A stretch of 64,000 nt of DNA from Erythrobacteraceae bacterium WH01K (lineage in GTDB: Bacteria; Pseudomonadota; Alphaproteobacteria; Sphingomonadales; Sphingomonadaceae). Shown here piece after piece: positions 8,611 to 18,637 of this stretch. The position numbers and the translations under genes were made by a program. Location of the stretch: contig CP115966.1 of the NCBI GenBank assembly GCA_027941995.1, forward strand, positions 2,604,001 to 2,668,000, in the 5' to 3' direction. The notes under the pieces were generated by a model. The model was not told the DNA's origin, ran no database searches, and worked only from the letters and a program-made list of their open reading frames with translations. The stretch's first letter is position 1; every line of letters starts with the position of its first letter.

Positions 8611-11600
8611 ATGCAGAAGAAGACGCAGCTGGCGCTGGGCGTAGCCACCGCCGCAATCATCACGGGCCTGGCGACACCGGCCAACGCGGCCTGCAAGGTA
8701 GACGGTTCGACCGTCACCTGCACTGCCGACAGTACGGCCACCGAAGTCAACGCCGCCCTAGCCAGCGTCGCAGGCAATGACGTCACGCTGGAATTTGTCG
8801 ACGACGCACTCGTCACCCAGCCATTCAGTCAGATCTTCCCGACGCAGCAGGGACAGGTCGCCATCGATAATGCAGGGGCGATCGGCACCGAAGATGCGCC
8901 GGTCGGGATCGGATATTTCGGAACGGCCGATGATGCCGGCAACACGTTCTCCCTGGATAATAGCGGTTCGATTACCGGCAATGTTTCGGTGCAGAATGTC
9001 GGCGGCGAAGTTGCTTTGACCAATAGCGGTCTTCTTGCAGGCGGTGTCTTCGTCAACGTGACGGGCCCCGCGACGCTGATCAGCACCGGACAAATCGACG
9101 GCTTCGGATCGCAGGCTGTCTATCTTGGCTCGCGAACCTCTGCCGAGGCCGTCATCGAAGGCGATGTCGGCACTGCGGCAACGTCCACGGACGATTCCGA
9201 CCTCCGTGATATCGTGGTCCAGTCGCAGGTATTCGTATCGCAGCCTTTCACCAGTGACACCGAAACCGAAGACGGCGTCACCACCACGACCACGTCTTCC
9301 GGATTCACCTACGAAGGTGGCAGCGCATCGGTTGTCATCGGCGAGGAAGCGAATACCGGATCGGTCCGCGCCGTCGGACTGGAAGATGCAAGCGTTGCGG
9401 TCGACGGAACGGTCGGATCGCTGACGCAGTATGACAGTGCCCGCGCAAATTCCGATGTCACGGCGCGGTCGACGGTTTCGGTCAGTACCAGTGACGGCAA
9501 CAACAGCACCTATGACGAGACGACCACGGAGACTGCCCTGGGCGGCGACGCGTCGGTCGCCGTCGGCGAGACCGGATCTGTCAGCGGCGATGTGCAGGCG
9601 AACGGCCTGAACTCCGCCACCGTGATTATCGATGGCTCGGTCGGCAACGAGGCCTTTATCGGCGCTGCATTCGCCACGTCTTCTGGCACGGACCGCGTCG
9701 ACACCTTTTTCAGCGAAAGTGATGGAACCGCGGTTTCCAGCACGTCCAGCCAGCAAAGCACCAGTTCTGGCGGCGATGCCTCCATCGCCATCGGCGAAAC
9801 CGGCTCTGTAAGGGGCGATGTCGGTGCTTTCGGCAACGACGATGCCAGCGTTTCGAACGAAGGCGTCGTGACAGGTTCGATCAACGCCAACGCATCGGGC
9901 AGCGATACGCTAAGCCAGTTTTCGTCATCGTCCGACGGAGCGGGCAGTGGCGCTTCCACCAGTTCGTCAACCACGGTGCGGACGGGCGGTACGGCATCGA
10001 TCGATAACGCGGAAGGCGCCCTCATCGGTCTTGACGCTACCAGTCCGATCCTGGTGTCTGCCTTTGGCCATACCGCCAGCAGCGTGACCAACGCCGGACG
10101 CATTAATGGCGATGTGCGCGTCCTGTCCAACGCGACCAATCTCGCAAGCGAGCAGACCAGCTCGTCCGACAGCGACACCGATGACGATGGCGTCACGACG
10201 ACCGTCGACCGGAGCACCAGCCGCGATTCGAGCACGAGCGTTGGCGGCGATGCCAGCTTCGCCAATGCGGAAGGCGGCCTGGTTACGGGATCGGTCACGG
10301 TGCTGGGCGGCAGCAGTGCCGACTATGTGAACGAAGGTGCTGTAATCGGTACGACAAACGTCGAGAGCATTCGTACCGACAGCACGTCTGCCGAAACCAG
10401 GACGGATACGATCGTCAACACGCCCGGGCCCGAAGGCGGCTTCGTCCGGACCATCGAGCGGGACGGCGAGCAATCGAACTCGTCGAGCGGCGGTGATGTA
10501 ACCGGGCTTTACGCCGGTACGAACGGAGCCGTCCAGTTCGCACCGTTCGGAGATGCCAGCGACGGATCGGTCACCCAGGTTTCCAGGGGCGGCAACAGCG
10601 CCGCTACAGTGACAGGCACGATCTTCGGCAACTTCTACGGCGAAGCAACCGGATCCGAATTCACATCGTCCTTCTCCGAAGACACGACCCTCGAATACGA
10701 TGCGGACGGCGATATTCGCCGGTTTGAATCGAATACATCGTCGACAGACACGAACGACCAGACCGAAAACGACAGTTCGCTTATCGTGAACGGCGGCCGG
10801 ATAACGCAGGACGCACGCCTTTACGCAACGGGCGATGCAACGGCAGTCATCGACAATGGCGGGATCGTGGAAGGCAGCCTGACCGCTACCGCGCAGAGCT
10901 TTGGCGGGTCCGAGAGCAGCGATTCCAGCAGCCAGCTCACGACGTATGACGAGGACGGCAACTTCCTCACCAGCGACTTCGTCACCACGTCCAGCTATTC
11001 GAGTGTCGCCGGCGATGGCGACGTTGCCGTCACCATCGGCGAAGGCGCAGTGGGCGGATCGGTCTTCACGAACGGTTCGGCTGGTAGCAACAGCTTCGTA
11101 CTGGGCGCCGACGGATCGGTCGGCGGATCGGTCGTGCAAAGCAGCCAGGGGGCGTCGTTGTCGAATGAAAGCACGTTTGCCAGCAGCAGCACGCCGACCG
11201 GATCGTCGACCACCAATGACTATTCGCGGGCGTCCATGGCGACCGGCGGCGACGTTGTGGCGGATGTTGCCGGCACGATCGGTGTCGGCGATGCAGGTCC
11301 GCTGGGTTACGGCGATGTTGCCAGTGGTGCCGGAGGGAGCCTCTCGCTCTTTACCAATGCAGGCAATGCGGATGCCGTCCTGACCGGCCAGGTCCGCGGT
11401 TCCGTCTCGGTATTTGCGCAAGGCAGCGATACCTCCTTTGCCGTCCAGGAAGAGACGGCGAACGGCGCGACGATTGCACGTTCATCGCAGTCGACGTCGA
11501 CCGCAACCGGCGGAACGGCGAGCCTGGCAGTCGATGCCGGAAATCGCGATGTTCCCGCCAATTTCGGCAACATCACGGTCATCGGCCGCGATGGCTCCAG

Positions 11601-14400
11601 CGCCGTCATCGGTGCAGACAGCACGGTCCTCGCGGCAACCAACGGTGCCTTCATGCAGGTCGGCGACGTTTTCTACGATAGCGCGTCCACCAGCGACGAA
11701 ACCGATTTCATCGGCGGAACGCCAGATACGGTGACGCGCACGTCCGAGCAAATCGGCAACGGCGGGCCGGCCAGCCTGGTCAATGACGGGCGCATCGGCT
11801 TCGATGGCGGGACCGATTTCGACGGTGCCAACGCTTCTGTCTCGGTCATTAGCGCGACCGACGCATCGGCGGTCAACAACGGACAGATCTTTGGATCGCT
11901 CCACGCATCCTCGCTGTACGAGAACACCTCTTCGATCACGACCGAAACCGACCGGGGCGATGTGACCCGGGTGAATACGACCACGACGACATATGCCGCG
12001 ACCGGCGGTTCGGCCTCGATCGCCAATAATGGCCTCGTCACGGGCAACGCTTCCCTGGAGGCGCTGGACGGAACACTGGTCAATAACGGTGTGATCCGCG
12101 GAGATATCCAGCTGGGCAGGAGCGTCGATAACTACACGACGCAGTCGGTCGACACGCTGACCCAGCTCGGCGAAGAGGAAGTCCTCGACCTCGCCGAAGC
12201 GATCGAACAGGGCTATGCCGTCGAACAGAACGGCCTTGTCGGCGGAACGATTTCGGTGACGGGTGTTTTCGGACAGCTCGACGACCGGGAACAGACGAGC
12301 TCCATTACGGCCGACATTGCGCTGAACAGCGGATCGGTGACGGGCGGCGGCGTCTTTGCCGAATATGACGAGGAAACGGGTGAACGCTTTACCGCGACCA
12401 ACGTGACCCTGAATGGCGCCGGCTTCCTCGGACTTGGCAACGTTGCCCTGTCCCAGCTTGAAACGGCGTTCGGCGATGCCGATCCGGGTATTGCTGCTGC
12501 AGGCGACCTTTCTGCCTATGCAGGTGGAGCGCGCGTACTGGGCGTCGACACCCTGACCAAGACCGGTGACGGTGTGTTCCTGATCACAGGTGCACCCTTT
12601 GCGCCGATGACCAACACCAACACCCTGGCCGATTACACGCTGGACCTCGGAACCTTCGCCATCGACGGCGGGGAAATCCAGCTGGCCACGGCCGGAACCG
12701 GTGCCGTGTTCGGCATTCGCGGCGATATCGTCAATTCTGCCGGGCTGGTCCTGGGCAACAGGATCGACCTTCCCGCCCCGCTGTTCGGCACGAATGCCTC
12801 GGTGAACGCAATCGACGGTGTCGAAGTCTACCAGAACGGCGATTTCGTGCAGACCGGCAGCGGTACGCTCTCGGTCGGTGTGATGCCTACCCTGGTACGG
12901 GTCGTCGACCCGGCATTCTCCAGCATCAGCGTTTCCACCAACCCGCTGGCAGTCCAGTCCATCGGTTTGGCATCCGGACTGTTCACCACACCGGAAAATG
13001 CCTTCGGGCAGGCCTTCACCGAACTCGGCATGGGCTTCCTGACGGTCGACGGCGACATGGACCTGGCCGGCACGGTGGAACTGGTCAGCCCGACGGGCGG
13101 CCTGTTCACCAATGGCCAGACGGTAGATATCGCAAGCGTGTCCGGTACGGTTACGACCAGCGCAGGCGTCGACGTCAACTCCAGTTCGAACTTCGTAAGC
13201 TTCGATCTCGATACCCGTTCGGAAGACGGGCGGACCATCGTGTTTGCAAGCGCAGACCGTGCCGGGTTCGAAACAGCCGGTAACAACCAGAACGCAATCG
13301 CTGCAGGCTCGGCCCTCAGCGCGTCGTTCGACGACGTGGTGACCACGATCCAGTCCGGAACTGCGGGCGGTATCGGCATTGCCGGAGACCGGTTCGTGCT
13401 GGCACAGGATCTCGCCAATATCTTCGTCGGTTTCGATACGCTGCTGACGATGGACCAGGTCGGCACGGCTCTGAACGAACTGGCGTCCGGCGAATTCTAC
13501 GGTTCGCTCGCCACGCTGGAAACGACGGCTCCGTTCGTCGATGCAATCAGCAGCCGGCGCGTGCCGGATGGCGCAAGCGGCTTCAATGTGTGGCTTGCCC
13601 CGTCGGGCGACTTCGTCGACCTGGAAGGCGACAGCGCTGTCGGATCGCGCGACATCGAAGCCGATAATTACGGCGGGTCCGTAGGCTTCGGTATCGCCAC
13701 CGGCAACGGTGAAATCGGCGCCGGTGTCGGCTATGGCCGGATCAGCGCCAATGCCGACAGCAACCTGCTGATGGCAGAAGCCGATACCTGGATGCTTGGT
13801 GCCTATCTGCGCCAGGGCTTCGGCAACTTCGCCATCAGCGCGGATGTGGTCTATGGCTGGAGTGACTGGAACGCCTCGCGGGTCATGCCGACCCTGTCCC
13901 GGACCGCATTCTCCGAATTCGACAGCACCGAGCTGCGCGGCGATTTGCGGGCCGAATACATGGTCGACTTCGGCAATGGCTGGGTGGCTCCGTTTGGCCA
14001 GCTGACATTCCGCCAGTTCGATTTCGACGGATTTACCGAAGACGGTGCCGGCGCAGTCAACCTGGTGGTCCAGGACGCTGATGAGACGGTTTTCACCCCG
14101 ACGCTGGGCCTGCGGGCAGGAACAAGGTTCGAAACCGGCCTTGCGACGCTGCGTCCCGAAGTCACGCTGGCTTACAGCTTCGATGACGACAACGCCTCGT
14201 TCCGCGATGTCGCCTATCTCGGGGCTCCGGCCAACAGCTTCCGCCTTCAGGGTGTCGATCCGGATGGATACTTCACCATCGGCGCCGGACTGTTCGCGGA
14301 TATCGGTGTAAACTCGGGCGCCTTCCTGCGCGCCAGCTATGCGACCGGCAGCAATGTCGATGTCACGAGCGTCAATGCGGGCGTAACGATCGGCTTCTGA
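8611..14400 (+). CDS. giant type V autotransporter with repetitive passenger
   Basis: 1929 residues. MQKKTQLALGVATAAIITGLATPANA is a Sec signal peptide, which fixes the start at 8611 (GGGG upstream). The passenger (about 30-1640) is rich in Ser, Thr, Asp and Gly and contains about a dozen degenerate 75-85-residue units of type GG-D-A-S-V...G-S-V-x-G-D-V, as expected of a beta-helix. A conserved pre-barrel region follows. The last about 280 residues (from GFNVWLAPSGDFVDL) form the autotransporter beta-barrel, ending in NAGVTIGF with the canonical terminal Phe. It is likely a surface adhesin or biofilm protein; the mature ligand is unknown. Few Cys, no protease triad recognised. Confidence 0.92.
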   Translation: MQKKTQLALGVATAAIITGLATPANAACKVDGSTVTCTADSTATEVNAALASVAGNDVTLEFVDDALVTQPFSQIFPTQQGQVAIDNAGAIGTEDAPVGIGYFGTADDAGNTFSLDNSGSITGNVSVQNVGGEVALTNSGLLAGGVFVNVTGPATLISTGQIDGFGSQAVYLGSRTSAEAVIEGDVGTAATSTDDSDLRDIVVQSQVFVSQPFTSDTETEDGVTTTTTSSGFTYEGGSASVVIGEEANTGSVRAVGLEDASVAVDGTVGSLTQYDSARANSDVTARSTVSVSTSDGNNSTYDETTTETALGGDASVAVGETGSVSGDVQANGLNSATVIIDGSVGNEAFIGAAFATSSGTDRVDTFFSESDGTAVSSTSSQQSTSSGGDASIAIGETGSVRGDVGAFGNDDASVSNEGVVTGSINANASGSDTLSQFSSSSDGAGSGASTSSSTTVRTGGTASIDNAEGALIGLDATSPILVSAFGHTASSVTNAGRINGDVRVLSNATNLASEQTSSSDSDTDDDGVTTTVDRSTSRDSSTSVGGDASFANAEGGLVTGSVTVLGGSSADYVNEGAVIGTTNVESIRTDSTSAETRTDTIVNTPGPEGGFVRTIERDGEQSNSSSGGDVTGLYAGTNGAVQFAPFGDASDGSVTQVSRGGNSAATVTGTIFGNFYGEATGSEFTSSFSEDTTLEYDADGDIRRFESNTSSTDTNDQTENDSSLIVNGGRITQDARLYATGDATAVIDNGGIVEGSLTATAQSFGGSESSDSSSQLTTYDEDGNFLTSDFVTTSSYSSVAGDGDVAVTIGEGAVGGSVFTNGSAGSNSFVLGADGSVGGSVVQSSQGASLSNESTFASSSTPTGSSTTNDYSRASMATGGDVVADVAGTIGVGDAGPLGYGDVASGAGGSLSLFTNAGNADAVLTGQVRGSVSVFAQGSDTSFAVQEETANGATIARSSQSTSTATGGTASLAVDAGNRDVPANFGNITVIGRDGSSAVIGADSTVLAATNGAFMQVGDVFYDSASTSDETDFIGGTPDTVTRTSEQIGNGGPASLVNDGRIGFDGGTDFDGANASVSVISATDASAVNNGQIFGSLHASSLYENTSSITTETDRGDVTRVNTTTTTYAATGGSASIANNGLVTGNASLEALDGTLVNNGVIRGDIQLGRSVDNYTTQSVDTLTQLGEEEVLDLAEAIEQGYAVEQNGLVGGTISVTGVFGQLDDREQTSSITADIALNSGSVTGGGVFAEYDEETGERFTATNVTLNGAGFLGLGNVALSQLETAFGDADPGIAAAGDLSAYAGGARVLGVDTLTKTGDGVFLITGAPFAPMTNTNTLADYTLDLGTFAIDGGEIQLATAGTGAVFGIRGDIVNSAGLVLGNRIDLPAPLFGTNASVNAIDGVEVYQNGDFVQTGSGTLSVGVMPTLVRVVDPAFSSISVSTNPLAVQSIGLASGLFTTPENAFGQAFTELGMGFLTVDGDMDLAGTVELVSPTGGLFTNGQTVDIASVSGTVTTSAGVDVNSSSNFVSFDLDTRSEDGRTIVFASADRAGFETAGNNQNAIAAGSALSASFDDVVTTIQSGTAGGIGIAGDRFVLAQDLANIFVGFDTLLTMDQVGTALNELASGEFYGSLATLETTAPFVDAISSRRVPDGASGFNVWLAPSGDFVDLEGDSAVGSRDIEADNYGGSVGFGIATGNGEIGAGVGYGRISANADSNLLMAEADTWMLGAYLRQGFGNFAISADVVYGWSDWNASRVMPTLSRTAFSEFDSTELRGDLRAEYMVDFGNGWVAPFGQLTFRQFDFDGFTEDGAGAVNLVVQDADETVFTPTLGLRAGTRFETGLATLRPEVTLAYSFDDDNASFRDVAYLGAPANSFRLQGVDPDGYFTIGAGLFADIGVNSGAFLRASYATGSNVDVTSVNAGVTIGF
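9319..12110 (+). repeat. about a dozen degenerate in-frame repeats in the autotransporter passenger
   Basis: GG-[DTS]-[AV]-[ST] cores recur near 9319, 9541, 9771, 9985, 10243, 10489, 11010, 11245, 11511, 11761 and 12005 (a weaker one near 10771), a period of roughly 215-265 bases. Each is followed by an I/V-rich strand and a G-S-V-x-G-D-V-like strand, then a Ser/Thr/Asp-rich strand such as TTTTSSG. They are diverged at DNA level, so old. Confidence 0.7.
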
Positions 14401-14419
14401 CCACGGCCGACGAGACGAG

Positions 14420-14459
14420 AAGGCGGGATTCCCTTTCGGAGTCCCGCCTTCTTCTTTTT
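14420..14459 (+). terminator. rho-independent terminator after the autotransporter
   Basis: AAGGCGGGA (14420-14428) pairs perfectly with TCCCGCCTT (14442-14450), followed by TCTTCTTTTT-type T-rich sequence. It is a textbook intrinsic terminator and isolates the 5.8-kb autotransporter transcript from the LuxR-type gene. Confidence 0.9.
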
Positions 14460-14477
14460 GGATGACAGGACAGCCAC

Positions 14478-15020
14478 GTGACGAATTGCGAGGAATTGTT
14501 TTCCGCTTTAGGCATCGTCTTCCCCGGCAGGGTCAGAGCCCTTCTGTCGGACGGCGTACTGGAAGGAATCGCCGGGCGTTTCGAGGCGGGAACGTTGCAG
14601 GCCATAGGCACCGTTATCGAAAACGGTTGTCCTGCCCATGCGTCGTTCGGCTCGGCAGGGGCAGAAGCTCAGATTTCGTGCCGTGACGTGCTCGCCTGGA
14701 CGGCAGAACGTTCCAGCTTCCTGGTCCGTTACGTCCATTTCCCGCACGCGCCCGGGGCCTGCCGTATGCTGGCCCTCACCACGGGCCCTCTCAAGGCAGC
14801 GCGCGAATTGCCGGTGCCGGCGGACCACCCTTTGCCGCTGACGGACAAGGAATTGGAGGTCGCCTGCGCGCTCGCCACCGACAAGAGCGCGTTAAGAATT
14901 GCCAGCGAAACGGGCCATTCGGTCCATACGGTCCGCAACCAGATCAAGAGCGCCCTGCGCTCTACCGGCCGGCATTCGCAATCCCAACTCGCCTCTCTCG
15001 TGCGTGACTGGCTGTTCTAG
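14478..15020 (+). CDS. LuxR-type HTH regulator
   Basis: 180 residues. The C-terminal about 60 residues are a LuxR/FixJ helix-turn-helix (LTDKELEVACALATDKSA..., SETGHSVHTVRNQIKSALRSTGRHSQSQL). The N-terminal 110 residues match no sensor domain that I recognise and are too short for an autoinducer domain. GTG start at 14478. It sits right behind the autotransporter terminator and could modulate that locus, but nothing in the sequence proves it. Confidence 0.75.
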   Translation: MTNCEELFSALGIVFPGRVRALLSDGVLEGIAGRFEAGTLQAIGTVIENGCPAHASFGSAGAEAQISCRDVLAWTAERSSFLVRYVHFPHAPGACRMLALTTGPLKAARELPVPADHPLPLTDKELEVACALATDKSALRIASETGHSVHTVRNQIKSALRSTGRHSQSQLASLVRDWLF

Positions 15021-15080
15021 GCCTAACGAAGCGCAAAAGCTCTCCAGTGTTGCCGAGCAGCGGTTTTGGGAAGGCAGCGC

Positions 15081-15154
15081 TGGAGCGGGTGAAGGGAATC
15101 GAACCCTCGTCGTCAGCTTGGGAAGCTGCTGCTCTACCATTGAGCTACACCCGC
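15081..15154 (-). tRNA. tRNA-Gly (anticodon CCC)
   Basis: The reverse strand folds as a complete 74-base tRNA with encoded CCA: acceptor GCGGGTG/CACCCGC, D-arm GCTC-AATGGTA-GAGC, anticodon loop TTCCCAA (CCC), T-arm GAGGG-TTCGATT-CCCTT. It is very close to E. coli glyU. Discriminator T as usual for tRNA-Gly. Confidence 0.95.
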
Positions 15155-15356
15155 GCGTTCGCCGGGCGATGCCTGTGGCCGATGGACGGGGCCCGGTCAA
15201 TATAAACACCGGTCGCACGCTCAGCGGCGGCTGGCGGGACCGGGCGCGGTTGGTCGCGCCTCGGCCCTCGTCATACCGACTTATCTTGGCCGCCCGGCTT
15301 GTGTGAGCGCGGCGGGGGTCTAGATACACGGCAAATCGAAAACCGGAGAGACTATC

Positions 15357-16859
15357 ATGCGCCAGATCGACCACCTGATTGCCGGGGGCTCCCCCGCCGC
15401 CACGGGCCGCACCCACAAGGTCTGGAACCCCTCCACTGGCGAAGTTCAGGCCGAGGTCGTGCTCGGCAATGCCTCCACGCTGGACGCTGCCGTTGCGAAA
15501 GCGAAGGAAGTGCAGCCCGGCTGGGCCGCGACCAATCCGCAGAAACGCGCCCGCGTGATGTTCGAGTTCAAGCGCTTGGTCGAGGAGAACAAGCAGGAAC
15601 TCGCCGAACTGCTTTCCAGCGAGCACGGCAAGGTCGTCGAGGATTCGCATGGCGACGTGCAGCGCGGGCTGGAAGTCATCGAATTCGCCTGCGGCATCCC
15701 GCAGGCGCTGAAGGGCGAATACACGCAAGGCGCCGGCCCCGGCATCGACGTCTATTCCATGCGGCAGCCGCTGGGCATCGGCGCAGGCATCACGCCGTTC
15801 AACTTCCCCGCCATGATCCCGATGTGGATGTTCGGCATGGCGATTGCGGCAGGCAATGCCTTCATTCTGAAGCCTTCGGAGCGCGACCCCAGCGTGCCTG
15901 TGCGGCTGGCAGAGCTGTTCCTGGAAGCGGGGGCGCCGCAAGGCCTGCTGCAGGTCGTCCATGGGGACAAGGAGATGGTCGATGCCATCCTCGACCACCC
16001 CGACATCCCGGCCGTCAGCTTCGTCGGATCGTCGGACATCGCGCAGTATATCTACGAACGCGGCGCGGCGAATGCGAAGCGTGTGCAAGCCTTTGGCGGG
16101 GCCAAGAACCACGGGATCGTGATGCCCGACGCCGATCTCGACCAGGTTGTGAACGATCTGGCCGGCGCTGCTTTCGGCTCTGCCGGCGAACGCTGCATGG
16201 CGCTGCCGGTTGTCGTGCCGGTGGGCGAGGACACCGCCGACCGCCTGCGCGAGAAGCTGATCCCGGCAATCAACGCCCTGCGGGTCGGCGTCGCCACCGA
16301 TGCGGACGCGCATTACGGCCCCGTCGTCACGCCGGAGCACAAGGCGCGCATCGAAAGCTGGATCGACACGGCCGAGAAGGAAGGCGCCGAAGTCGTTCTC
16401 GACGGGCGCGGCTTCAGCCTTCAGGGGCATGAGGACGGCTTCTTCGTCGGCCCGACCCTGCTCGACCGCGTCACGCCGGACATGGAAAGCTACCGGGAAG
16501 AAATCTTCGGCCCCGTGCTCCAGATCGTGCGCGCAAAGGATTTCGAGGATGCCCTGCGCCTGCCGAGCGAGCATCAATACGGCAATGGCGTCGCCATCTT
16601 CACCCGCAACGGCCATGCCGCGCGCGAGTTTGCGAGCCGGGTCAATGTCGGCATGGTCGGCATCAACGTGCCGATCCCGGTCCCGGTCAGCTATCACAGC
16701 TTCGGCGGCTGGAAGCGCTCTGGCTTCGGGGATATCGACCAGTACGGCATGGAAGGCCTGAAGTTCTGGACCAAGAACAAGAAGGTGACCCAGCGCTGGC
16801 CCGACGGCACGGCGGATGGCGGCCACGAAAACGCCTTCGTCATTCCGACGATGGGGTGA
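15357..16859 (+). CDS. mmsA: CoA-acylating methylmalonate-semialdehyde dehydrogenase
   Basis: 500 residues, the usual MmsA length. It converts methylmalonate semialdehyde plus CoA and NAD to propionyl-CoA, the last committed step of valine breakdown. Visible: ITPFNFPAMIPMWMFGMAIAAGN, the Rossmann region, and nucleophile Cys at about 280 in FGSAGERCMALP. GGAGAG lies upstream of the ATG. It is the first gene of the valine operon running to mmsB at 21590. Confidence 0.95.
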   Translation: MRQIDHLIAGGSPAATGRTHKVWNPSTGEVQAEVVLGNASTLDAAVAKAKEVQPGWAATNPQKRARVMFEFKRLVEENKQELAELLSSEHGKVVEDSHGDVQRGLEVIEFACGIPQALKGEYTQGAGPGIDVYSMRQPLGIGAGITPFNFPAMIPMWMFGMAIAAGNAFILKPSERDPSVPVRLAELFLEAGAPQGLLQVVHGDKEMVDAILDHPDIPAVSFVGSSDIAQYIYERGAANAKRVQAFGGAKNHGIVMPDADLDQVVNDLAGAAFGSAGERCMALPVVVPVGEDTADRLREKLIPAINALRVGVATDADAHYGPVVTPEHKARIESWIDTAEKEGAEVVLDGRGFSLQGHEDGFFVGPTLLDRVTPDMESYREEIFGPVLQIVRAKDFEDALRLPSEHQYGNGVAIFTRNGHAAREFASRVNVGMVGINVPIPVPVSYHSFGGWKRSGFGDIDQYGMEGLKFWTKNKKVTQRWPDGTADGGHENAFVIPTMG

Positions 16860-17422
16860 CGGCCATGCGCGCATTTCTCCCTCTCGCTGGTTTTGCCCTC
16901 GCCCTTTCCGCCTGCACCGCCTCCGAATCGCCGGAACCGGCGGAAACGATGATGCCGGTGGAACCGGATGGCGGTATCGAGGATGGGGCAACGCCGCTCC
17001 CGGAATTGCTGGAAGACAGCGATGCGCACGAAACAACCGGTCCGGACGAAGCCGCGCTGGAAGAAGATGCAGAAGCGGATGCCGGTGCGCGCGGTATCAC
17101 TGGCTCAGGTGCCACGCCGACCACGATTCCGGCCGACTATCACGGAGTATGGGATTACGTTCACGGGTCCTGCAATCCAGCCTCCGACCTTCGCCTGGAA
17201 ATCTCCGGCGACCGGATCGTGTTCTACGAATCCGTGGGCCAGGTGACCGGCATAGAACGGCGGACGAATGGCGATCTGATCGTTTCCCTCGCCATGTCCG
17301 GAGAAGGAGAAACCTGGGAGGCAACGCTGAAGCTGGAAATGGATTCCACCGCTATGCGGTTGATTGTCAGCGATCCGGTGGGCGCGCCGGAGCCCTTCGA
17401 CTATCGCAAGCGTTGTGAGTGA
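16856..17422 (+). CDS. putative lipoprotein of unknown function
   Basis: 188 residues from a GTG at 16856 that overlaps the mmsA stop (GTGA); an in-frame ATG lies nine bases on. The N-terminus ends in FALALSAC, a lipobox, so it is probably a lipoprotein. A long acidic, Pro/Glu-rich linker (residues about 25-80) precedes a C-terminal about 100-residue domain with two conserved-looking Cys (HGSCNPASDLRLEISGDRIVFYE...RKRC). No family recognised. Its position inside a valine operon is odd. Confidence 0.75.
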   Translation: MTAMRAFLPLAGFALALSACTASESPEPAETMMPVEPDGGIEDGATPLPELLEDSDAHETTGPDEAALEEDAEADAGARGITGSGATPTTIPADYHGVWDYVHGSCNPASDLRLEISGDRIVFYESVGQVTGIERRTNGDLIVSLAMSGEGETWEATLKLEMDSTAMRLIVSDPVGAPEPFDYRKRCE

Positions 17423-17479
17423 AGCGGACGGCCAAGATAACTATCGAAACGCGCCGCCAGCACGGCTAGGGATCATGCC

Positions 17480-18625
17480 ATGACAGGACAATTCCAGCTT
17501 ACCGAAGACCAGCTTGCCATCCAGGATATGGCCCGCCGGTTCACCGCCGACAATATCACGCCGCATGCCGGGGAATGGGACGAGAAAAGCCATTTCCCGC
17601 GCGACGTGATCCAGTCCACCGCTGAACTGGGCTTCGGCGCGATCTACGTGTCGGAGGAAAGCGGCGGCATCGGCCTCGGCCGGCTGGAAGCGGCGCTGAT
17701 CATGGAAGCGATGGCCTATGGCTGCCCGACCACCAGCGCCTTCATCTCGATCCATAACATGGCGAGCTGGATGATCGACCAGTTCGGGTCGCAGGACGTA
17801 AAGGACCGGTATCTGCCGGACCTGATCTCCATGGAGAAGATCGCCAGCTATTGCCTGACCGAACCGGGCAGCGGGTCCGACGCGGCAGGCCTGAAGACAC
17901 AGGCCGTGCTGGATGGCGACCATTACGTCCTCAACGGCACGAAGCAGTTCATTTCGGGCGGCGGGGTCAACGATGTCTACGTAACCATGGTCCGCACCTC
18001 CGACCACAAGACGAAGGGCATTACCTGCCTCGTCATCGACAAGGATACGCCCGGCGTCAGCTTCGGCGCGCCGGAGAAAAAGCTGGGCTGGAACGCCAGC
18101 CCCACCGCGCAGGTCATCTTCGAGGATGCGCGCGTGCCGGTCGCCAACCGCGTCGGTGACGAGGGCGAGGGTTTTCGTTTCGCCATGATGGGTCTGGACG
18201 GAGGGCGGCTGAACATCGGGGCGTGTTCGCTTGGCGGAGCGCAGCGGTGTCTCGACGAGGCGGTGGCCTATACCAAGGATCGCCAGCAGTTCGACCAGCC
18301 TATCGCCGACTTCCAGAACACCCAGTTCATGCTGGCCGACATGGCGACCGACCTCGAAAGCGCCCGCGCCCTGCTCTATCTCGCGGCGGCGAAGGTGACG
18401 GATGGCGCTCCCGACAAGTCGCGCTTCTCCGCCATGGCGAAGCGGCTGGCGACCGACAATGGCAGCAAGGTCGTGAACGACGCGCTGCAATTGTTCGGCG
18501 GCTACGGCTATCTGAAGGACTACCCGATCGAACGCTTCTGGCGCGACCTGCGTGTGCATTCGATCCTGGAAGGCACGAACCAGGTCATGCGGATGATCGT
18601 GGGCCGCGACCTCCTGCGCCAGTAA
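17480..18625 (+). CDS. acyl-CoA dehydrogenase (probably isobutyryl-CoA dehydrogenase)
   Basis: 381 residues. FAD acyl-CoA dehydrogenase signatures: CLTEPGSGSDAAGLKT, GLDGGRLNIGACSLG, and catalytic Glu in HSILEGTNQVMRM near the C-terminus. It oxidises a short branched acyl-CoA; flanking mmsA, HIBYL-CoA hydrolase and mmsB make isobutyryl-CoA to methacrylyl-CoA the most likely reaction. Confidence 0.92.
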   Translation: MTGQFQLTEDQLAIQDMARRFTADNITPHAGEWDEKSHFPRDVIQSTAELGFGAIYVSEESGGIGLGRLEAALIMEAMAYGCPTTSAFISIHNMASWMIDQFGSQDVKDRYLPDLISMEKIASYCLTEPGSGSDAAGLKTQAVLDGDHYVLNGTKQFISGGGVNDVYVTMVRTSDHKTKGITCLVIDKDTPGVSFGAPEKKLGWNASPTAQVIFEDARVPVANRVGDEGEGFRFAMMGLDGGRLNIGACSLGGAQRCLDEAVAYTKDRQQFDQPIADFQNTQFMLADMATDLESARALLYLAAAKVTDGAPDKSRFSAMAKRLATDNGSKVVNDALQLFGGYGYLKDYPIERFWRDLRVHSILEGTNQVMRMIVGRDLLRQ

Positions 18626-18637
18626 AGGCACGAAACC

